In this document: positions 61,413-64,000 of the stretch, one piece after another | Layout of the letters: each line of letters opens with the position of its first letter | Position numbering within the stretch: position 1 is the first letter of the stretch | Origin: a bacterium | GTDB taxonomy: Bacteria > Bacillota > Clostridia > Christensenellales > CAG-138 | Assembly (NCBI GenBank): GCA_022778545.1 | Contig: JALFDW010000025.1 | Location: 1 to 64,000 of the forward strand | DNA: 64,000 nt | Reading direction: 5' to 3' | Position numbers and translations under genes: made by a program | Notes under the pieces: generated by a model | Seen by the model: the letters and a program-made list of their open reading frames with translations, nothing else | Told to the model about the DNA's origin: nothing | Database searches by the model: none

Positions 61413-61994
61413 ATGCGTATGATGAATAAGAAGATTATAATTCGCCCGGAAGAACATAAAGATTATAAGAGTATTATTTCTTTAATTCTGCGTTCGTTTC
61501 AAGAAGGAACAGACTATTCCGATGGAACCGATATTATTGCATTAGTTGAGGAAATCAGAGATTCGAAATATTATATTCCAGACCTGTCCTTTGTCGCAGA
61601 ACTGAACAACAAGGTGGTGGGACACTTTTTGTTTTCAAAATTCCCGCTGTCGCCTGCAAGAGAAGGAGGACATGACGATAATACAGATTCCGGAATTGTT
61701 ATGCTGGCGCCTGTATCTGTTCATGCGGACTATTTTCGCCAAGGCATCGGAACTGCAATGTTGACGATGGGAATTGAGAGAGTGAGAGAATTGGGCTATA
61801 AAGGAATAACCGTTGAAGGGAATTACAAGTTTTATAATCAGGTTGGATTTCGAACATCATCGGAATATAATATTTTCCCAACAAGCGGATATCCAATGGA
61901 AGAACCCCGATGCATGATGTGTCAGGAGACATATGAAGGATCATTGGATGGCATACATGGTTATATCGTTTATGACATGTATTTCAATGCATAA
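61413..61994 (+). CDS. GNAT family N-acetyltransferase
   Basis: A 193-aa enzyme of the GNAT fold. The acetyl-CoA site is VSVHADYFRQGIGTAML (the R/Q-x-x-G-x-G/A motif RQGIGT). The N-terminal part IIIRPEEHKDYKSIISLI is typical. The acceptor substrate is unknown. Several ATGs are clustered (61413, 61419, 61422), with AAGAGGA at 61403-61409 serving any of them. Its base composition is much more AT-rich than its neighbours, suggesting recent acquisition. Confidence 0.85.
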   Translation: MRMMNKKIIIRPEEHKDYKSIISLILRSFQEGTDYSDGTDIIALVEEIRDSKYYIPDLSFVAELNNKVVGHFLFSKFPLSPAREGGHDDNTDSGIVMLAPVSVHADYFRQGIGTAMLTMGIERVRELGYKGITVEGNYKFYNQVGFRTSSEYNIFPTSGYPMEEPRCMMCQETYEGSLDGIHGYIVYDMYFNA

Positions 61995-62047
61995 AACGGT
62001 CAACAATCCTTTCGCCGCCAGCAAATTAGAACATTCGGCATAAGAAG

Positions 62048-62079
62048 ATCCTCCGTATGATCTGAACCATACGGAGGAT
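62048..62079. terminator. Bidirectional hairpin terminator
   Basis: ATCCTCCGTATG (62048-62059) pairs perfectly with CATACGGAGGAT (62068-62079). It lies between the convergent acetyltransferase and zinc-ribbon genes. Confidence 0.8.
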
Positions 62080-62144
62080 TCGCTGTTTTACGGATACCGC
62101 CCCGTGAGCCGGAGCTTTTCGGAATCGTTCGTTTGCCGGATGCG

Positions 62145-62600
62145 TTACACTTCCGGGATGATGCGGATCTTGCCGAGGAACGGGATCTCGTAATATTCGC
62201 GCTTGAGCGCCTTCACGATGCAGATGATCGTGATGACGAAACCTGCGATCGTGCCGATGCCGCCGACGATCCAGCCAAGGATCGGAATGATGCAGACAAG
62301 CGCGCAGCAGATGTTCCAGACGACCAGGCACGCGCACTGGTTTGCATGGTGGCGGAGATAGTTGGAGTTGTTGCCCACGAGAAGGCCAAGCAGCATGAAC
62401 AGGATGTTCAGGTAAGAAAGCGCCGCAAGATAGCGGTACTTCTCTTCGTCCGTACGCGGGCCGGGCTGAACCGGCTGAACGGGTGCGGTGTACTGCTGCT
62501 GTTGCTGCTGTGCGCCGGGAGCAGCCTGTACTGTGCCGCAAACGGGGCAGAACTTTGCGCCGTCGTTGATCTCAGCGCCGCAATTTCCACAAAATGCCAT
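62145..62600 (-). CDS. Zinc-ribbon membrane protein, DUF4870/Tic20-like
   Basis: A 151-aa protein. A zinc ribbon (CGNCGAEI, CPVCGTV) at residues 4-24 is followed by a Gln/Pro linker and three or four helices (about 55-140) resembling DUF4870/Tic20-type proteins (YRYLAALSYLNILFMLLGLLV, YLRHHANQCACLVVW). The function is unknown. CAGGAGG lies upstream of ATG 62600; a frame extending to 62723 lacks homology. The layout resembles the protein at 27525-27911. Confidence 0.78.
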   Translation of the reverse strand: MAFCGNCGAEINDGAKFCPVCGTVQAAPGAQQQQQQYTAPVQPVQPGPRTDEEKYRYLAALSYLNILFMLLGLLVGNNSNYLRHHANQCACLVVWNICCALVCIIPILGWIVGGIGTIAGFVITIICIVKALKREYYEIPFLGKIRIIPEV

Positions 62601-62673
62601 GGTTGATTTACCTCCTGAATCTGACCTATTGAACACCTTCCTGCAAGAAGGATGTTTTCGTTTTCTGTGCGCG

Positions 62674-63324
62674 TTACAGCCCGCGGATGCGGACTTCCAC
62701 CACGCGCCCCACGACTTCCGCAAGCTCGCCCGGCACGATCATCGGCTCGTATTTGGTGTTGGCAGGAATGAGCATCAGTGCGGAATTCATGTATTTCACC
62801 TTGCGCAGGAGCACTTCGTCCTCCACACGCACCACGGCGATCTGCCCGTTTTCCACCCGCGGCTGAAGGCGCACGAGAACAAGCGCGCCCTCCGGGATGA
62901 ATTCGCCGACCATGCAGTCGCCTTCCACTTCCATATAGAAATATTCGCCGGCAACCACGTCGTTTGCGGGTACGCCGATATATTCCGTGATGTTTTCATC
63001 CGCAAGGATGGGGAGCCCCGCGTGCACGCGCCCGACGAGCGGAACGCCCACGGTCTCGCAGATGGGGAGAAACGCGGGAGACGCGGCGGCGCGCTGTTTG
63101 AACAGCGGCGTGACCTGCGCGGGCGCTTCTTCCGGCCCGTCAATGCCGAGAAGATAATCCGCCGTTACATGGAAGTGATCGCACAGCTTCACGATCGCCT
63201 CATGGGGCAGGGGAACGCGGCCCGTTTCATATTTGCACACGGCGGCTTTCTGTACGCCCAGAATCTCGCCCAGTTCATCCTGCGTGATCCCATGGCTTTT
63301 GCGCAATTGCTTCAATCTGCTCAT
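62674..63324 (-). CDS. LexA-like XRE/S24 repressor with altered catalytic residues
   Basis: A 216-aa protein with an N-terminal XRE helix-turn-helix (residues 1-60, ITQDELGEILGVQKAAVCKYE) and a C-terminal S24/LexA-type domain (about 90-216). The cleavage site Ala102-Gly103 is kept (GRVHAGLP). The residue in the catalytic serine position is Cys137 (VEGDCMVGEF). Where the lysine is expected there is Arg174-Lys175 (EVLLRKV). Self-cleavage may thus be altered or lost. It faces the promoter at 63436-63464 divergently, and the palindrome there is its probable operator. Confidence 0.85.
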   Translation of the reverse strand: MSRLKQLRKSHGITQDELGEILGVQKAAVCKYETGRVPLPHEAIVKLCDHFHVTADYLLGIDGPEEAPAQVTPLFKQRAAASPAFLPICETVGVPLVGRVHAGLPILADENITEYIGVPANDVVAGEYFYMEVEGDCMVGEFIPEGALVLVRLQPRVENGQIAVVRVEDEVLLRKVKYMNSALMLIPANTKYEPMIVPGELAEVVGRVVEVRIRGL

Positions 63325-63435
63325 AAGCCCTCCGGCAAGCAAGTTATTACAGGGAAAACTTCTTTGCTCAATATATTGTATATCCTTGCGAAATGAAAGG
63401 CAAGCAAAATTTCTTAAAAAACGGGAAGAAACGCC

Positions 63436-63464
63436 TTGACAGTATCCTAATAAGATACTATAAT
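63436..63464 (+). promoter_or_regulatory. Consensus promoter with embedded operator
   Basis: TTGACA (63436-63441) and TATAAT (63459-63464) are 17 bases apart, a perfect sigma-70 consensus. The spacer is filled by the inverted repeat AGTATC-CTAATAA-GATACT (63441-63459). Such a strong promoter must be tightly repressed; the divergent LexA-like protein is the obvious candidate. Confidence 0.85.
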
Positions 63465-63484
63465 GGCATTACAGGAAATCGAAA

Positions 63485-63560
63485 GGCAATAATATTTCCT
63501 GAACGGCAATAAAACATTCCTGAAAAGAAACTTTCGAAAGAAACTTTTAAGGGAAACTTT
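63485..63560 (+). repeat. Layered direct repeats in the leader of the small membrane protein gene
   Basis: Two 20-base units GGCAATAA-N-TTCCTGAA lie head to tail (63485-63504, 63505-63524). Directly after them, GAAACTTT occurs three times at exactly 13-base intervals (63527, 63540, 63553). Both sets lie between the promoter and the start codon, so they are in the transcribed leader. Confidence 0.75.
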
Positions 63561-63586
63561 GAAACGCGGTGCGCGGGAGGTTGCAT

Positions 63587-63787
63587 ATGAATTACTTTGG
63601 CTTATTCTTTTCCTTTATGCTTCCGGGGATCATCCTCGGTGGGATGGGCGCAGTCGCCGTGCATCAGGAACTTCAGCGCCGCAAGCGGCACAAGGCGCAG
63701 CGGGCGCATCGGAAGCCCCAGCCGGAGCTTAAGCGGGTTGCGGATAAAAACCGGCTCTATGTTTACGACATGAACGCAGCGGCGTGA
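63587..63787 (+). CDS. Small membrane protein under the LexA-like repressor
   Basis: A 66-aa protein. One hydrophobic N-terminal helix (about 4-26, FGLFFSFMLPGIILGGMGAVAV) is followed by a strongly basic region (QRRKRHKAQRAHRKPQPELKR) and the end YVYDMNAAA. ATG 63587 follows GGGAGG 6 bases upstream; the alternative ATG at 63569 lacks one. Small single-helix proteins next to LexA genes include division inhibitors such as YneA, but there is no LysM domain here. A role in stress or division is only a guess. Confidence 0.7.
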   Translation: MNYFGLFFSFMLPGIILGGMGAVAVHQELQRRKRHKAQRAHRKPQPELKRVADKNRLYVYDMNAAA

Positions 63788-63858
63788 TGCCGCGCGAACT
63801 TCCCTGTTTATCATGCCGCCTTTGCGGTGGGTAAAAATAAAAAATCTATATGCGCCGA

Positions 63859-63890
63859 GGAAAGGCCGCCGGAATTCCGGCGGCCTTTCC
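63859..63890. terminator. Terminator hairpin
   Basis: A perfect 32-base palindrome (GGAAAGGCCGCCGGAA and its complement, 63859-63890), ending the small protein gene and the minus-strand gene on the right. Confidence 0.8.
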
Positions 63891-63893
63891 GTA

Positions 63894-64000
63894 TCAATTT
63901 TCGGTCAGCTCTGCGTAGATCGCCCGCGCTTCCGCTTCGCTTTCCGTGCCGAGCAGCCAGGTTTTTTCCGCAGTTTCAAGCAGAAGGAAGGGTGGTGCTT
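63894..64000 (-). CDS. C-terminal end of an unidentified protein (partial)
   Basis: The last 34 codons of a minus-strand gene enter from the right edge: ETAEKTWLLGTESEAEARAI is followed by YAELTEN and a TGA. The pattern of a short beta-hairpin and acidic C-terminal helix resembles the end of bacterial PH-like domains, but the fragment is too short to assign. No start is visible. Confidence 0.65.
   Translation of the reverse strand, partial: APPFLLLETAEKTWLLGTESEAEARAIYAELTEN

Overview
The window looks like chromosomal DNA of a Gram-positive, Clostridia-like bacterium. Supporting evidence is the zinc-ribbon (C+) forms of S14, S4, L24 and L36, a KOW-domain protein between map and infA, strong AGGAGG ribosome binding sites, an ECF transporter core, DUF421/DUF4363 and DUF624 proteins, and BlaI/M56 pairs. 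Most of the window is GC-rich. The stretches around 1.4-4.4, 24.9-26.1 and 61.3-62.0 kb are visibly AT-rich. I cannot name the genus. I see no rRNA, tRNA, CRISPR array, prophage or insertion sequence.

Layout. 1-1.4 kb: end of tuf (EF-Tu), then a short-chain dehydrogenase preceded by a possible 15-codon leader peptide. 1.5-4.1 kb: AT-rich cassette of BlaI-type repressor, M56 membrane protease and small secreted protein, behind two BlaI-type operators. 4.4-7.5 kb: Crp/Fnr regulator with two GTCT-N6-AGAC sites, followed by a binding protein, permease and ATPase. 7.6-23.9 kb: the complete S10-spc-alpha ribosomal protein supercluster, including secY, adk, map, infA and rpoA, with structured leaders before rpsJ and rpsM. 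23.9-31 kb: glutaminase, a membrane protein, a probable small RNA locus, an exo-muramidase-like protein, zinc-ribbon membrane proteins and a secreted C39-like peptidase. 31-38 kb: ecfA1-ecfA2-ecfT-(small protein)-truA, hydroxyacid dehydrogenase, rmuC, deoD. 38-46 kb: two surface proteins with LPXTG-like ends, a dense inverted-repeat element, a Na/Pi symporter, DUF624, DUF421/DUF4363, and a ribbon-helix-helix protein behind a perfect palindrome. 46-54.7 kb: LURP-one-like protein, 8-oxoguanine deaminase-type amidohydrolase, NlpC/P60 hydrolase, zinc-ribbon protein, PadR plus an FtsW-like fusion, and a second BlaI-M56 pair. 54.7-61.2 kb: pstSCAB-phoU-phoPR behind a probable Pho box. 61.4-64 kb: acetyltransferase, zinc-ribbon membrane protein, and a LexA-like repressor with altered catalytic residues opposite a small membrane protein whose promoter and leader carry layered repeats.

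Recurring themes are local autoregulation (BlaI twice, Crp, PadR, RHH and LexA-like regulators each beside a matching palindrome), envelope sensing and remodelling, and phosphate supply by two transporters. The strongest candidates for something undescribed are the promoter-driven structured RNA at 26023-26098, the LexA-like/small-membrane-protein locus at 62.7-63.8 kb, the AT-rich BlaI-M56-secreted protein cassette, and the PadR/permease-prefix/FtsW-like pair.
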